Shown: piece after piece, positions 16,925-27,122 of the stretch
Numbering within the stretch: position 1 is the stretch's first letter
Layout of the letters: every line of letters starts with the position of its first letter
Assembly: GCA_947259225.1 (NCBI GenBank)
Contig: CAMYLK010000012.1
Location: forward strand, 1 to 64,000
Direction: 5' to 3'
From: an uncultured Desulfobulbaceae bacterium
GTDB lineage: Bacteria; Desulfobacterota; Desulfobulbia; Desulfobulbales; Desulfobulbaceae
DNA: 64,000 nt
Translations under genes and position numbers: made by a program
The notes under the pieces: generated by a model
Database searches by the model: none
What the model saw: only the letters and a program-made list of their open reading frames with translations
What the model was told of the DNA's origin: nothing

Positions 16925-17593
16925 TCAGTTAATTGTTACCAGCTTCCGCACCTTGATATTTTTTGATCCGGCTGTCCGGGTATTCTGCTGATAAGACTGG
17001 TAGTTCTGCATTACCCGGCGAACGTACTCTCTTGTCTCCTTGATCTTCGGTAAAGGACCGTTTTTTGAAACCCTTCCCGGTCCCGCATTATAGGCGGCAA
17101 GACTCAGGGCAATATCACCATCATAGGTATTGAGCAGATTTTTAAAATAGCGGGTCCCGCCATTAATATTCTGGCCCGGATCAAACGGGTTGCGGACCCG
17201 CAAATCCCTGGCCGTTCCCGGCATCAACTGCATCAAACCCTGGGCTCCCATTGATGAAACCGCATACTGATTAAAATTGGATTCTGCCTTGATAATGGCC
17301 TTGATAAGAAGGGGGTCTATTTTATTTGTAAATGCTGCCCGCTTGATATAGCTGTCATATGAAGCAGGGATGCGCATGGAGCGTCTTGTTCGCCTGTCGC
17401 CTGTTGATTCGTAGCGTTTACCTGGACTGTAATTCAGCCGTCCGAGTTGAACGGGCTTGTACTTTTTGCTGGACGGAACATTCGTGTAATGCCTGACCCC
17501 GTTTTCATCTTCATACATATATATTTGCGCCTCAAGCACTACCGGCAGCAGACATAAAATGAAAGTGATGGTAAACAGAAATTGTTTCTTCAC
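16925..17593 (-). CDS. periplasmic lytic transglycosylase (SLT domain) with N-terminal DUF4124-type domain
   Basis: 222 residues from the GTG at 17593. This start puts the signal peptide (KKQFLFTITFILCLLPVVLEA) at the N-terminus and lies just after the upstream stop, with GGGAA before it. Residues about 22-60 form a DUF4124-like segment (IYMYEDENGVRHYTNVP), common in proteobacterial envelope proteins. Residues about 85-200 form the SLT/GEWL transglycosylase domain, with IKAESNFNQYAVSSMGAQGLMQLMP (partial quote: IKAESNFNQ carries the catalytic Glu) and the later AYNAGPGRV. It cleaves peptidoglycan to anhydromuropeptides. Confidence 0.88.
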   Translation of the reverse strand: MKKQFLFTITFILCLLPVVLEAQIYMYEDENGVRHYTNVPSSKKYKPVQLGRLNYSPGKRYESTGDRRTRRSMRIPASYDSYIKRAAFTNKIDPLLIKAIIKAESNFNQYAVSSMGAQGLMQLMPGTARDLRVRNPFDPGQNINGGTRYFKNLLNTYDGDIALSLAAYNAGPGRVSKNGPLPKIKETREYVRRVMQNYQSYQQNTRTAGSKNIKVRKLVTIN

Positions 17594-17603
17594 AGGAAGT
17601 TCC

Positions 17604-18248
17604 CTACTTCTGTCTTTTTTCCCAGTCAGCAAGGAATTTTTCCATGCCGATATCTGTCAGGGGATGTTTTGCCAGCTGGGCGATAACCTTGTATGGGATG
17701 GTGGCAATATCAGCGCCCATGAGAGCTGATTCAACCACATGTATTGGATTTCTTATCGAAGCGACAATCACCTCTGAATCATAACCGTAGTTTCCGTAAA
17801 TGGTCATGATGTCACCGATCAGCTCCATCCCGGCCTCCGATATATCATCGAGGCGGCCTACGAAAGGGCTGACGTACGTTGCGCCTGCCTTCGCAGCCAG
17901 GAGGGCCTGAGTTGATGAGAAAACGAGGGTTACGTTGGTTTTAATATTTTCCGCGGTCAATCTTTTTACCGCTTTCAACCCTTCTTCAATCATGGGGATT
18001 TTGACAACGATGTTATCACTCATTGCCGCCAGCTGGCGGCCTTCATTGACCATGCCGTCTGCTTCAAGGCTGACCACTTCGGCGCTGACCGGGCCGTCAA
18101 CAATGGCACAAATATCCTTGAGGATCTCCTCGAAAGGCCTCTGTTCCTTGGATACCAGCGATGGATTGGTAGTTACTCCGTCAACCATACCAAGTTCCAG
18201 GCCTTTTTTAATTTCGTCAATATTTGCGGTATCAATAAAAAATTTCAT
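17604..18248 (-). CDS. fructose-6-phosphate aldolase/transaldolase (short TalC/Fsa type)
   Basis: A 214-residue protein, the size of the compact transaldolase-like family rather than the 320-residue TalB type. Motifs: [13 protein letters not shown] at the N-terminus, [12 protein letters not shown] (about 24-35), IVVKIPM with the Schiff-base Lys, and [20 protein letters not shown], then [11 protein letters not shown]. It catalyses dihydroxyacetone transfer or aldol cleavage in the pentose-phosphate network; sequence reading cannot separate transaldolase from F6P aldolase activity. Its ATG overlaps the stop of the upstream YHS-domain gene (ATGA), so translation is probably coupled. Confidence 0.9.
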   Translation of the reverse strand: MKFFIDTANIDEIKKGLELGMVDGVTTNPSLVSKEQRPFEEILKDICAIVDGPVSAEVVSLEADGMVNEGRQLAAMSDNIVVKIPMIEEGLKAVKRLTAENIKTNVTLVFSSTQALLAAKAGATYVSPFVGRLDDISEAGMELIGDIMTIYGNYGYDSEVIVASIRNPIHVVESALMGADIATIPYKVIAQLAKHPLTDIGMEKFLADWEKRQK

Positions 18249-18526
18249 TCCTTTTCCCTCGGCGTTTCTAAAAATTTATCACAACAGGTATCACTGCAAA
18301 AGTAATACGTCTTTCCATCTTTCCGCAGCCGGATTGACTGACTTTTCGGTACCAGGGTATGACAAACCGGGTCTTCGACCAGCACATCCTCTACCTTGGC
18401 GCTGGTGGCCCCTTTTTTTTCCCTGCGTTCCTCCGTCGATTTTTTTGCTGCACCCATGATGCCTTTAAGGAGCAGCCAGGCAATATAAAATAATACTCCT
18501 AAAACGACAAGACGCACTATGCCCAT
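18245..18526 (-). CDS. membrane-anchored YHS/TRASH-type metal-binding protein
   Basis: 93 residues. An N-terminal membrane segment (about 5-25) is followed by a charged linker and a C-terminal YHS-like domain with [14 protein letters not shown] and the CxxxC stretch [11 protein letters not shown]. Such domains bind heavy metals or sit in membrane metal-handling proteins; here the role is unknown. It overlaps the start of the transaldolase gene by four bases and is probably cotranscribed with it. Confidence 0.7.
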   Translation of the reverse strand: MGIVRLVVLGVLFYIAWLLLKGIMGAAKKSTEERREKKGATSAKVEDVLVEDPVCHTLVPKSQSIRLRKDGKTYYFCSDTCCDKFLETPREKE

Positions 18527-18683
18527 TTCACGCCTCGCACACCCGGATTGATATTACAATATCCGCACATACTATCTATTATATCCGTGAGGACACAAAT
18601 GTCTAACCATATCTTTTTGAAAATACTCGCTTTCACGTCAAATGACAGCCCTCAGCTTTCAACCGGGAACTGTCCTCTGGGTA

Positions 18684-19208
18684 TCAATCCTTTATCCCAT
18701 CCAGCCACCCTACCTTGCCCACATGAGGCGTCATCGGAAGTTTGGTCAAATCGACAAAAAGTTCTCCAACTGTACGCTGCAGGACGGGATGTATACAGTC
18801 AGGTGCTATTTCATTAAGCGGGTACAAAACAAACAGCCGGTGATGCAATTCAGGATGGGGCACTATAAGATCATCGGTTTCAATAATCTCATTGTCATAC
18901 AGAAGAAGGTCAAAATCAAGGATGCGATCCTGGTAATCTGAATTCCCTGAACCCCTTGTCCTGCCGAACGAATTTTCCACCTCCAGGAGAACCTGTAACA
19001 GTTCCTCGGGCTCCAAAATGGTCTGCAGGGACCCAACAGCATTGATAAACCAGAGCTTACTGGCCATGCCTACCGGTTCTGTCCGATAAGGACTGGATAG
19101 TGTTTTCGGATGAATACCAGGTCGTATTCCCAGCATTTTCCAGGCTTCCTGTAGAACCTTCAGAGAATTTCCCAAGTTGGAGCCGAGACCTATGTACGCG
19201 GTTTTCAC
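18684..19208 (-). CDS. folK: 2-amino-4-hydroxy-6-hydroxymethyldihydropteridine pyrophosphokinase
   Basis: A 174-residue HPPK of folate synthesis. The N-terminal YIGLGSNLGNS and the later block RDILDF-like QDRILDFDLLLYDN, followed by PHPELHHRLFVLYPLNEIAPD, contain the conserved Asp pair and Arg/His that bind Mg-ATP and pterin. It lies 42 bases after dapB in the same direction and is the last gene of the lysine/arginine run. Confidence 0.93.
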   Translation of the reverse strand: MKTAYIGLGSNLGNSLKVLQEAWKMLGIRPGIHPKTLSSPYRTEPVGMASKLWFINAVGSLQTILEPEELLQVLLEVENSFGRTRGSGNSDYQDRILDFDLLLYDNEIIETDDLIVPHPELHHRLFVLYPLNEIAPDCIHPVLQRTVGELFVDLTKLPMTPHVGKVGWLDGIKD

Positions 19209-19250
19209 AAATTCAGGCTACAGGATGCTTCAAGTGACCTACAGGCGGTA

Positions 19251-20063
19251 CTAATAATCGCTCAGCCCAAGCACATCAAACATGGTATAGAGACCTTTGG
19301 GCTTATCAGCTACCCATCCGGCAGCAAGAGCCGCACCACGTGCAAAATTATCCCGGTTATGCGCCCGGTGGGTAATTTCAATTCGTTCACCTGCACCGGC
19401 AAAATAAACGGTATGCTCTCCGACAATATCCCCTGCCCTGATGGTCTGAATGCCTATCTCCTGGTCGGTTCGTTCACCAATTATGCCATTGCGCTCAAAA
19501 ACACCTACTTCTGAGAGATTTCTGTTCAGTGCACCTGCTGCCATTTCACCTAGCTTGAGAGCAGTGCCCGAGGGTGCATCCTTTTTCATACGGTGATGGG
19601 ACTCGACGATTTCCACATCATATGCATCACCAAGGATAGAAGCTGTTTTTTCTACAAGCTTAAAGAGGACATTCACACCGACAGCCATATTCGGAGCCTG
19701 CACACAGGAAAAATTCCCGATGGCCAGTTCCTGCAGAGTTACAAGGTTTTCCTGGGTCAAGCCGGTTGTCCCGATAACCATTGCCCGGCCATGCTCAGCG
19801 GCAAGCCGGGCAAACTCCATGGTGGCCTGATGAAATGTAAAATCAATAATAACATCTCCCTGGTCGATCACTGCAGCCAGGCCGGCGGAAATGTTGACCC
19901 CGGTCGTCCCGAACCCGGCCAGTTCTCCTACATCACGTCCGGTAGCCGGATTGTCGGGATGCTCAAATGCTGCAGCAAGCTGCAGGTCAGGGTGTTCATT
20001 CACCATATAGCTTATTCGCTGCCCCATGCGTCCAGCCGCACCTGCGACAATTACTTTTGTCAT
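19251..20063 (-). CDS. dapB: 4-hydroxy-tetrahydrodipicolinate reductase
   Basis: A 270-residue enzyme with the nucleotide-binding start KVIVAGAAGRMGQRI, the FTFHQATMEFA segment, GTTGLTQENL, and the catalytic motif EIVESHHRMKKDAPSGTA (about 150-167) containing the HH and the KxDxPSGT signature. It reduces the DapA product with NAD(P)H in the diaminopimelate/lysine pathway. It lies 58 bases downstream of dapA. Confidence 0.95.
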   Translation of the reverse strand: MTKVIVAGAAGRMGQRISYMVNEHPDLQLAAAFEHPDNPATGRDVGELAGFGTTGVNISAGLAAVIDQGDVIIDFTFHQATMEFARLAAEHGRAMVIGTTGLTQENLVTLQELAIGNFSCVQAPNMAVGVNVLFKLVEKTASILGDAYDVEIVESHHRMKKDAPSGTALKLGEMAAGALNRNLSEVGVFERNGIIGERTDQEIGIQTIRAGDIVGEHTVYFAGAGERIEITHRAHNRDNFARGAALAAGWVADKPKGLYTMFDVLGLSDY

Positions 20064-20121
20064 ATTTCCGTTACTCCTGTCAGAGAGAAGAGGTTCGTCT
20101 CATTGTAAGTAAAATAGACTT

Positions 20122-21003
20122 TTAAACCAGACCTACAGCGCTCATGGCCTTCTTTAAAGTCTCTGTGCTGGCATCATCCATCTGGACCATGGGAAGCCTC
20201 ACCTCACCTGATTGAATCTTACCCATTAATTGCAGACCTTTTTTGGCTGGAGCCGGGCTCGGATAGCAGAACATGGCTCCCATGAGAGGAAACAGCCGAT
20301 AATGGATTTCATTGGCCCTGGCCAGATCCCCGGCCAGAGCTGCTTCCATCATATCGGCCATTGCTCTGGGAAAAACATTGGAGGTTACTGAAATTACACC
20401 CTTACCACCGATGAGGACCGTGGGCATGGCAGTAAAATCATCACCTGACAGGACGATAAAATCATTCGGACAGACCCTGATCACTTCACTGACCTGGTTG
20501 AGACTCCCGGTGGCTTCCTTGATACCGATGACGTTTTTCAATCCGGCACAGCGGGCAACAGTCTCCGGCATCATATTGGCTACTGTTCTGCTTGGAACAT
20601 TGTAGAGGAACATGGGGATATCAACCGCCTCTGTGATGGCCTTAAAATGCTCATACAGCCCATCCTGGCTGGGACGGTTATAATAGGGCACAACGGAAAG
20701 AACCGCATCGGCTCCGCTCGCCTTGGCACTTTCGGTCAGTTCTATAGCCTCGAGGGTGTTATTGGCCCCGGTGCCGGCTATTACAGGTACTCGTCCGTCC
20801 ACGGTCTCTACCGTGAGCTCTATTACCCGTTTATGCTCATTAAAATCAAGCGTTGCTGATTCACCGGTAGTACCGCAGGGAACAATTCCGTGAGTCCCGT
20901 TTTCTATATGAAATTCAACAAGGTCTTTTAACCCCTGTTCGTCTACTCTGCCGTCTTTAAAAGGAGTAACGACTGCAACAATTGCTCCCTGGAATGTGCT
21001 CAT
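20122..21003 (-). CDS. dapA: 4-hydroxy-tetrahydrodipicolinate synthase
   Basis: A 293-residue class I aldolase. Motifs are GIVPCGTTGESATLDFNEH (about 39-57), the Tyr motif LYNVPSRT (about 132-139) and the Schiff-base Lys in VIGIKEATG (about 158-166). It condenses pyruvate with aspartate semialdehyde, the first committed step to diaminopimelate. It has AGGAGG before its ATG and a 172-base gap to dapF, which holds no recognised riboswitch. Confidence 0.95.
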   Translation of the reverse strand: MSTFQGAIVAVVTPFKDGRVDEQGLKDLVEFHIENGTHGIVPCGTTGESATLDFNEHKRVIELTVETVDGRVPVIAGTGANNTLEAIELTESAKASGADAVLSVVPYYNRPSQDGLYEHFKAITEAVDIPMFLYNVPSRTVANMMPETVARCAGLKNVIGIKEATGSLNQVSEVIRVCPNDFIVLSGDDFTAMPTVLIGGKGVISVTSNVFPRAMADMMEAALAGDLARANEIHYRLFPLMGAMFCYPSPAPAKKGLQLMGKIQSGEVRLPMVQMDDASTETLKKAMSAVGLV

Positions 21004-21175
21004 TTCCTACCTCCTGAATACAGATGAACTCGTAAAAAGTTTAAAAGGTTCAACGGTTAATATGATTATTTAAGTGGCAACGACGCTGAGCCATTGGTTT
21101 TCATAACTTGTCGAAGTCTTTGCTATCCACGAAAGCAATTATTCTAAAAAACCTACTGTCCCGAAACAGCCAAGT

Positions 21176-22027
21176 TTAACTTTCCAATAGTGCTTCGGCG
21201 CTCAGCTCACCGGAATACACAACATTGGCCAGCCCCTTTAGAAATACATTCGAAGCTGCCGGAGAACCATCGAGATCGAACAGAATGCTCAACCTGTCAT
21301 TGCCGGAAGTGATAATATCAACTGGAGAATCGGCCATACCGAGCACTGCCCCAATTATAGCGCCTGCAACAGCTCCTGTCCCGCAGGCCATGGTCTCGTC
21401 TTCCACTCCCCGTTCATAGGTCCGAACTTTGAACGAACCGTTTTCAAGGGGCTGGACAAAATTTACGTTAGTGCCCGCAGGCATAAAGTCCGGGTGGAAA
21501 CGGATGATGCTGCCCGTCTTGCGTATATCCACCTTTTCAAAATCATCAACAAAGAGGACCGCGTGGGGAACGCCGGTATCAACAGAATGCAGCTGCAAGG
21601 TCTGTCCCTCAATTTCAACCTCTCTGTTCATTCTGAAATCTTTGGGCTCCGTCATGAGGACGCTGACATTGACATCTGAAACATTGGCTTCAATTATTCC
21701 CGCTATGGTTTCAAAACGCATGTGAGCAGGGGCAATACCCTGCATATAGGCATAACGGGCGGCACAACGGGCACCGTTACCGCACATTTCTGCTTCTGAA
21801 CCGTTACCGTTAAAAAAAAGCCATTTAAAATCAGCCTTGTCCGAATCCTCAATAAATATAAGACCATCAGCCCCGACGGAAAACCTCCGACGGCAGACCA
21901 ACCTGGCAAACTCCGGCATCACTTCCCTGCTGAGGCGAGGTTTACGATGATCAATGAGAATGAAATCGTTTCCTGTGCCGCTCATTTTCACGAAGGGTAC
22001 CGGCATCTGTGTGAACTGCATGCTCAA
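21176..22027 (-). CDS. dapF: diaminopimelate epimerase
   Basis: A 283-residue two-domain epimerase. The two catalytic Cys motifs are present: MCGNGARCAARY (first Cys, about residue 81) and TMACGTGAVA (second Cys, about residue 222), together with the N-terminal FVKMSGTGNDFILID. It interconverts LL- and meso-diaminopimelate for peptidoglycan and lysine. Its ATG overlaps the lysA stop (ATGA), so the two are translationally coupled. Confidence 0.95.
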   Translation of the reverse strand: MSMQFTQMPVPFVKMSGTGNDFILIDHRKPRLSREVMPEFARLVCRRRFSVGADGLIFIEDSDKADFKWLFFNGNGSEAEMCGNGARCAARYAYMQGIAPAHMRFETIAGIIEANVSDVNVSVLMTEPKDFRMNREVEIEGQTLQLHSVDTGVPHAVLFVDDFEKVDIRKTGSIIRFHPDFMPAGTNVNFVQPLENGSFKVRTYERGVEDETMACGTGAVAGAIIGAVLGMADSPVDIITSGNDRLSILFDLDGSPAASNVFLKGLANVVYSGELSAEALLES

Positions 22028-23289
22028 TCGGTCTCCAGAAGGGATTCGCCTCGTATAAGGTCGTTAAAATTCTCACGAGTGCGGATTACATGAAATTTAT
22101 CGCCCCGAACAAGGACTTCTGCGGCACGTGGACGGGAATTATAGTTAGAGGCCATGGTAAACCCATAAGCACCGCTGCTCATAATTGCAAGCAGATCATC
22201 CTGCTGAACCACGGGTAGAGACCGATCTCGTGCCATAAAATCCCCTGTTTCGCAGATTGGGCCGACAATATCGACCATCTGTGTTTCCCCATCTCCCCGG
22301 GTAACCGGAATAATTTCATGATACGCCCCGTAGAGGCTGGGCCTTGTCAAATCGTTCATGGCTGCATCGACAATAACAAAATGCTTGTCCTTTTCACCAC
22401 CGGTGTTGACTTTGGTATATTGCACCTGTGTCACCAGGATTCCAGCGTTACCAGCTATAACACGTCCCGGTTCGAGGACAAGGGTGCAATTCATATCACC
22501 CAGTTCCTCTTTAATTGCCCTGGCATAATCATGGGGGTGGGGAGGCTGTTCATCTTCATAGGTAATGCCAACACCGCCGCCAAGATCGAGGTAGTCGATA
22601 CTGATTCCTTCCTCTTCAAGGCGGTCGACAAATTGCTTTAATTTTCGCAGAGCCTCTATAAAGGGATCAATCTGGGTGAGCTGTGAACCGATATGGCAGC
22701 TCACGCCGCGAACATCAATCCCTTCCATATCCCGGGCCCTGACATATTCGAGCAGCGCTTCCTCCACCGATATACCGAATTTATTTTTTGCCAGCCCGGT
22801 TGAAATATATGCGTGGGTCTGGGGATCAACATCCGGGTTGACGCGAAAAGCCACCGGCGCCGTCTTGCCCTGATCAAGGGCCACCTTTTGCAGCCGGTCA
22901 AGCTCCAGGGGCGATTCCACGTTAAACATCAGAATACCCGCATCAAGTCCCTGGCTGAGTTCAGCCTCGGTCTTACCAACCCCGGAATAAATAATCCTTT
23001 CAGCCGGTACCCCTCCCTTAAGCGCCCTGAAGAGTTCACCGCCGGAAACGATATCAGCTCCACCTCCCAGGCTGGCAAACAGGTTCAGGATGGCTATGTT
23101 GGAACAGGCCTTGACTGCAAAACAGGTCACATGATCCGTACCGTCAAATCCCCTGTCAAACGCCTCAAAATGCCTGGTCAGGGTTGCCTCGCTGTAAAGA
23201 TAAAACGGCGTGCCGACGCTTGTGGCTATTTCGGCAACCGGCACATCCTCACAAAACAGCTCGTTATTTTTATATTGAAAATGATGCAT
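22024..23289 (-). CDS. lysA: diaminopimelate decarboxylase
   Basis: A 421-residue fold-type III PLP enzyme. The PLP Lys lies in TCFAVKACSN (about residue 59), the glycine-rich phosphate loop in LDLGGGVGITY, and the substrate/dimer motif in GPICETGDFMA, whose Cys reaches the active site of the partner. It makes lysine from meso-diaminopimelate. The order lysA-dapF-dapA-dapB gives the late lysine pathway in one run. Confidence 0.95.
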   Translation of the reverse strand: MHHFQYKNNELFCEDVPVAEIATSVGTPFYLYSEATLTRHFEAFDRGFDGTDHVTCFAVKACSNIAILNLFASLGGGADIVSGGELFRALKGGVPAERIIYSGVGKTEAELSQGLDAGILMFNVESPLELDRLQKVALDQGKTAPVAFRVNPDVDPQTHAYISTGLAKNKFGISVEEALLEYVRARDMEGIDVRGVSCHIGSQLTQIDPFIEALRKLKQFVDRLEEEGISIDYLDLGGGVGITYEDEQPPHPHDYARAIKEELGDMNCTLVLEPGRVIAGNAGILVTQVQYTKVNTGGEKDKHFVIVDAAMNDLTRPSLYGAYHEIIPVTRGDGETQMVDIVGPICETGDFMARDRSLPVVQQDDLLAIMSSGAYGFTMASNYNSRPRAAEVLVRGDKFHVIRTRENFNDLIRGESLLETD

Positions 23290-23331
23290 ATATAACCTTT
23301 ATAATTTTACTTACCGCAACATCACAATATT

Positions 23332-24411
23332 CTAATTGCTCACCGATACTTCAGCTGAGAGGTCACTCTCATTGGCCGGGGAAGAACTGTCAATACTCGT
23401 CACGGAGTAATACCACAGGTCGGCGTCGGGCGGAGCCGTGTCTGTAAAAAGCGTGTAGGGGACTTCCACCTCGCCCACTTTGACGGGCTTCTTTTCACCG
23501 GGCAGTCTCCGGTAAATCCTATAACCCTTCAGGTCTTCCGACTCGACGGGATTCCAGACTATTTTCACCGCTGCCGCGGTTCGAATTGCCCTCAACCCGG
23601 TTGGCTCTGTCGGTGCAGTACGGTCCACCGGCACCGCGGAAACAGTCAGGGATGAGCCCCCGCCCACCTGTCCTTTTTTGTACATCGTTACAGCCTGGAC
23701 CTTGTAACTGTACTCCCGGCCGTTTACCACATCTGAATCTTCAAACCTGGTACCGTCAAGAAGCTTACCCTGTGGAGTGAAAGGTCCTCCCCCCATGCTT
23801 CGATATACCTGGTATCGGACCGGTTCCTGGATTTCTGTCTCGTCGACATATGTATTAACATCTGACCACTGCAGCATGATCCTGTTGTCAGCAGCCTCGG
23901 CACTGAATTCCGCTGGTGCGTTGGGCGGAATATTCCACATGAATGAAACAATGTTTGAGTCCGCGCTTTCTGCCCACCAGCCTGATCGGGACCGGACTTT
24001 GAAGAAAAAGAGGTTACCCGGCCTGAGCAGAGTCGAATTATAGGTCGCCTGTCTCCCGGCCCCTTCCGATACTACCCCGCCCGGCAGTTTTATCGGCTCA
24101 CCAAAGGGAATGGGGCATGTATCACAGTAGGAATCTGCCGGAACGACAGCCCTGTACATATCGAAGGAAGAAATGTCCGTCAGCTTCTTACCACGGACGG
24201 TCTTTTCAGGAAATGTCCAGAAAAGAGTTACTCCCTTTTCGTTGAGCTCATAGCGTAAATCCGTTACCGGCAGTGGAACAATTTCCTCCGGGGGAACAGG
24301 CATGTTTTTATAGCCGCACCCAGCCAGTCCTGACACAATAAGAATGAACGTTACTATCAGGCTGAAAAATAAACGACCATGGCCTGCTCTTCTCTTTGTT
24401 GATCCCATCAT
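23332..24411 (-). CDS. predicted lipoprotein with fibronectin type III domains
   Basis: A 359-residue protein with an N-terminal signal and lipobox (about 18-32, ending SGLAGC), so it is probably tethered to a membrane. After the Cys it carries three fibronectin-III-like units (about 45-150, 155-260 and 265-355); repeated WxxP/YxVYRSxxGGPF and GYRIYRRLPGEKKP blocks mark the strands. The start ATG overlaps the argH stop (ATGA) although nothing links it to arginine synthesis. Function unknown; its fixed place between argH and lysA suggests a cotranscribed envelope protein. Confidence 0.8.
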   Translation of the reverse strand: MMGSTKRRAGHGRLFFSLIVTFILIVSGLAGCGYKNMPVPPEEIVPLPVTDLRYELNEKGVTLFWTFPEKTVRGKKLTDISSFDMYRAVVPADSYCDTCPIPFGEPIKLPGGVVSEGAGRQATYNSTLLRPGNLFFFKVRSRSGWWAESADSNIVSFMWNIPPNAPAEFSAEAADNRIMLQWSDVNTYVDETEIQEPVRYQVYRSMGGGPFTPQGKLLDGTRFEDSDVVNGREYSYKVQAVTMYKKGQVGGGSSLTVSAVPVDRTAPTEPTGLRAIRTAAAVKIVWNPVESEDLKGYRIYRRLPGEKKPVKVGEVEVPYTLFTDTAPPDADLWYYSVTSIDSSSPANESDLSAEVSVSN

Positions 24412-25814
24412 GCTATCCCCAATTTTTTTTCGGCAAGATCCAGGGCTTCTGCAACTCTTACAGTTGCAGTTCCACCGGTAGATATCCTGCTGTTGACCGA
24501 TCCTTCAACGGAAAGGAATTCTTTGATGTCATCTCCAATCAGTTCAGAAAAATCTCGGAGTTCCCCGACGGACATTTCGTCAAGCTCGATCCCTTTTTTT
24601 TGACAGTGTGCAACTATCCGGCCGACGACACCGTGGGCATGGCGAAAAGGCATGTTTTTCCGCACCAGGTAGTCTGCCAGGTCCGTTGCCGTCATAAACC
24701 CGCCTGCTGTCGCCTCTTGCAATGCTTCCGTGTTAAAAGACATATTATCAAGTAGTTCAGCGGTGATTGACAGGCTTGCTTTGACGGTATCAAGTGCGTC
24801 AAAGACTGGCTCCTTGTCTTCCTGTAAATCACGATTATAGGTCAGCGGCAGTCCTTTGACGGTCATGAGTAGAGACATCAATGCACCTGTAACCCGACCT
24901 GATTTGCCCCTTATTAACTCCGGTATGTCCGGATTCTTTTTTTGCGGCATGATTGACGAGCCGGTACAGTACCTGTCACCGATTTCGACGAAACCGAACT
25001 CCTTGCTTGACCAGAGGACTAGTTCTTCTGCCAGGCGGCTGAGATGAAGCTGGATGACCGTGCAGCAGAACAGGAATTCCAGTGCAAAGTCCCGGTCTCC
25101 AGAAGTGTCCATGGAATTTGCCGTAATACCCTTGAAACCAAGCTCGACAGCGACTGATTCCCTGTCAATGGGCAGACCGGTTCCGGCCATGGCCGCAGCA
25201 CCAAGGGGAAGGACATTTAAACGGTCGATACAGTCCCCCAGGCGATCCTTGTCACGTTCAAGCATTTCACAGTATGCCAGCAGGTGATGGGACAGCAATA
25301 CCGGTTGAGCGCGCTGCAGGTGAGTATACCCCGGCATGATTGTACCCAGATATTTCCGGGCCAGCACAACAAACCCTCTTTGCGTTCGTGCCAGCAAATC
25401 TGAAAGGTTACCACCCTCTTCCCTAAGATACAGCCGTAAGTCAAGAGACACCTGGTCGTTTCTGCTTCGTGCGGTATGCAGCTTTTCACCGGCAGAACCA
25501 ATTTTTTCAGTCAGTGCCCGCTCTATATTCATGTGCACATCTTCAAGCTCGGGCCTGAAGACAAATATGCCTTCATCGATTTCCCGGCAGATTTCGTCCA
25601 GTCCGCCGAGAATGGCTTCACATTCATCGTCAGTTAAAAGTTTCTGGCGGGCAAGCATCCTGGCGTGTGCTTTTGAGCCCATGATATCATGCCGGTAGAG
25701 CCTAGCATCATACTGTACGGAAGCGGTAAATGCCTCTACCGAAGCCTCGGTTGCCTCAGCGAAGCGCCCGCCCCAGAGTTTTGACGATGATTTACTATGC
25801 CTTTCGTCGCTCAT
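24408..25814 (-). CDS. argH: argininosuccinate lyase
   Basis: A 468-residue member of the fumarase/aspartase superfamily. It has the N-terminal KLWGGRFAEATEASVEAFTAS, RSRNDQVSLDLRL, the catalytic His motif TPGYTHLQ-like IMPGYTHLQRAQPV, and the mobile signature loop GSSIMPQKKNPD (about 288-299). It splits argininosuccinate to arginine and fumarate. Its ATG overlaps the argG stop by one base (TAATG). Confidence 0.96.
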   Translation of the reverse strand: MSDERHSKSSSKLWGGRFAEATEASVEAFTASVQYDARLYRHDIMGSKAHARMLARQKLLTDDECEAILGGLDEICREIDEGIFVFRPELEDVHMNIERALTEKIGSAGEKLHTARSRNDQVSLDLRLYLREEGGNLSDLLARTQRGFVVLARKYLGTIMPGYTHLQRAQPVLLSHHLLAYCEMLERDKDRLGDCIDRLNVLPLGAAAMAGTGLPIDRESVAVELGFKGITANSMDTSGDRDFALEFLFCCTVIQLHLSRLAEELVLWSSKEFGFVEIGDRYCTGSSIMPQKKNPDIPELIRGKSGRVTGALMSLLMTVKGLPLTYNRDLQEDKEPVFDALDTVKASLSITAELLDNMSFNTEALQEATAGGFMTATDLADYLVRKNMPFRHAHGVVGRIVAHCQKKGIELDEMSVGELRDFSELIGDDIKEFLSVEGSVNSRISTGGTATVRVAEALDLAEKKLGIA

Positions 25815-27016
25815 TACTTGTTTTTTCTGCTTAATGCCTGGATTTGCATACGCAGGCTGTTAAGTTTGATAAAGCCGGCAGCATCAGCCTGGTTATAGAC
25901 CTCGTCCTCCTCGAACGTGGCAAAACTTTCGTGATACAGGGAATTGTCAGATTTACGGCCCACAGGAATACAGTTGCCCTTGTACAGCTTTAGGCGGACA
26001 GTACCATTAACCGTTTTCTGAGTTTCATCCATGGTCTTCTGCAGAAGTTCCATTTCCGGTGAAAACCAGAAACCATTGTATACAAGTTCCGAGTATCTGG
26101 GTACCAGTGAATCACGGATACGCAGAACCTCACGATCCAGGGTGATGGTTTCCAGGTCGCGATGGGCATCCCGCAGAATCGTCCCGCCCGGTGTTTCATA
26201 TACGCCGCGCGACTTCATGCCAACGAACCTGTTCTCCACCATGTCCAGTCGGCCGATGCCGTTTTTGCCGCCCATCTGGTTGAGCCTGGTCAACAAGGCT
26301 ACCGGACCGAGAGATTCTCCATCGATTGCCACCGGGGTACCCTGCTCAAAAGTCAATTCGATATATGTCGGCCTGTCCGGTGCTTTCTCCGGAGCAACAC
26401 TCAGTTTGAACATGTCTTCTTCAGGCTCGTTCCACGGGTCCTCCAGGATCCCCCCCTCAAAACTTATATGAAGCAGGTTTTCATCAGAGCTGTAGGGTTT
26501 TTCCTTGGTTACCGGCACCGGAATATCATGCTCCTTGGCGAAGGCCAACAGCTTATTGCGGGAATCAAGGTCCCACACACGCCATGGGGCAATGATCGAC
26601 AATTTCGGGTTCAATGCCAGATAGGCAAGCTCGAAACGAACTTGATCATTTCCCTTGCCTGTAGCTCCATGGCTGACCGCTTCAGCACCTTCTTCCGCGG
26701 CTATCCGAACCTGCTCCTTGGCTATGACCGGCCGGGCCAGCGAAGTACCCAGGAGATAGGAACCTTCGTATATTGCGTTGGCACGAAATGCCGGAAAAAT
26801 ATAATCCCGAACAAATTCCTCACGGAGGTCGGATATCACCACTTTTTCCGCACCCGTTGCCAAGCCCTTCTGCCGCACTGCTTCCCAGTCTTCCTGCTGG
26901 CCAACATCTGCGGCAAAAGCAACCACCGGGCACTGATATTCTTCACTCAGCCACTTCAGGATTACAGAGGTGTCAAGCCCTCCTGAATAGGCCAGTACTA
27001 TTTTGTTTACACTCAT
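25814..27016 (-). CDS. argG: argininosuccinate synthase
   Basis: A 400-residue ATP-grasp-like PP-loop enzyme. It opens [19 protein letters not shown] with the pyrophosphate loop SGGLDTS, and continues with [15 protein letters not shown] and the C-terminal [15 protein letters not shown]. It joins citrulline and aspartate. It follows argF with about 106 bases between them, so argF-argG-argH form the last three steps of arginine synthesis in order. Confidence 0.96.
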   Translation of the reverse strand: MSVNKIVLAYSGGLDTSVILKWLSEEYQCPVVAFAADVGQQEDWEAVRQKGLATGAEKVVISDLREEFVRDYIFPAFRANAIYEGSYLLGTSLARPVIAKEQVRIAAEEGAEAVSHGATGKGNDQVRFELAYLALNPKLSIIAPWRVWDLDSRNKLLAFAKEHDIPVPVTKEKPYSSDENLLHISFEGGILEDPWNEPEEDMFKLSVAPEKAPDRPTYIELTFEQGTPVAIDGESLGPVALLTRLNQMGGKNGIGRLDMVENRFVGMKSRGVYETPGGTILRDAHRDLETITLDREVLRIRDSLVPRYSELVYNGFWFSPEMELLQKTMDETQKTVNGTVRLKLYKGNCIPVGRKSDNSLYHESFATFEEDEVYNQADAAGFIKLNSLRMQIQALSRKNK

Positions 27017-27122
27017 TTTTTCCTGTTATATATAATTTCAGTCACTAACTGTTTTGTACGAACTGCCAACTATTTGTAAAATGAGTTCATTACTATGAAA
27101 GCGAGCGAGTTCTCCATCTTCG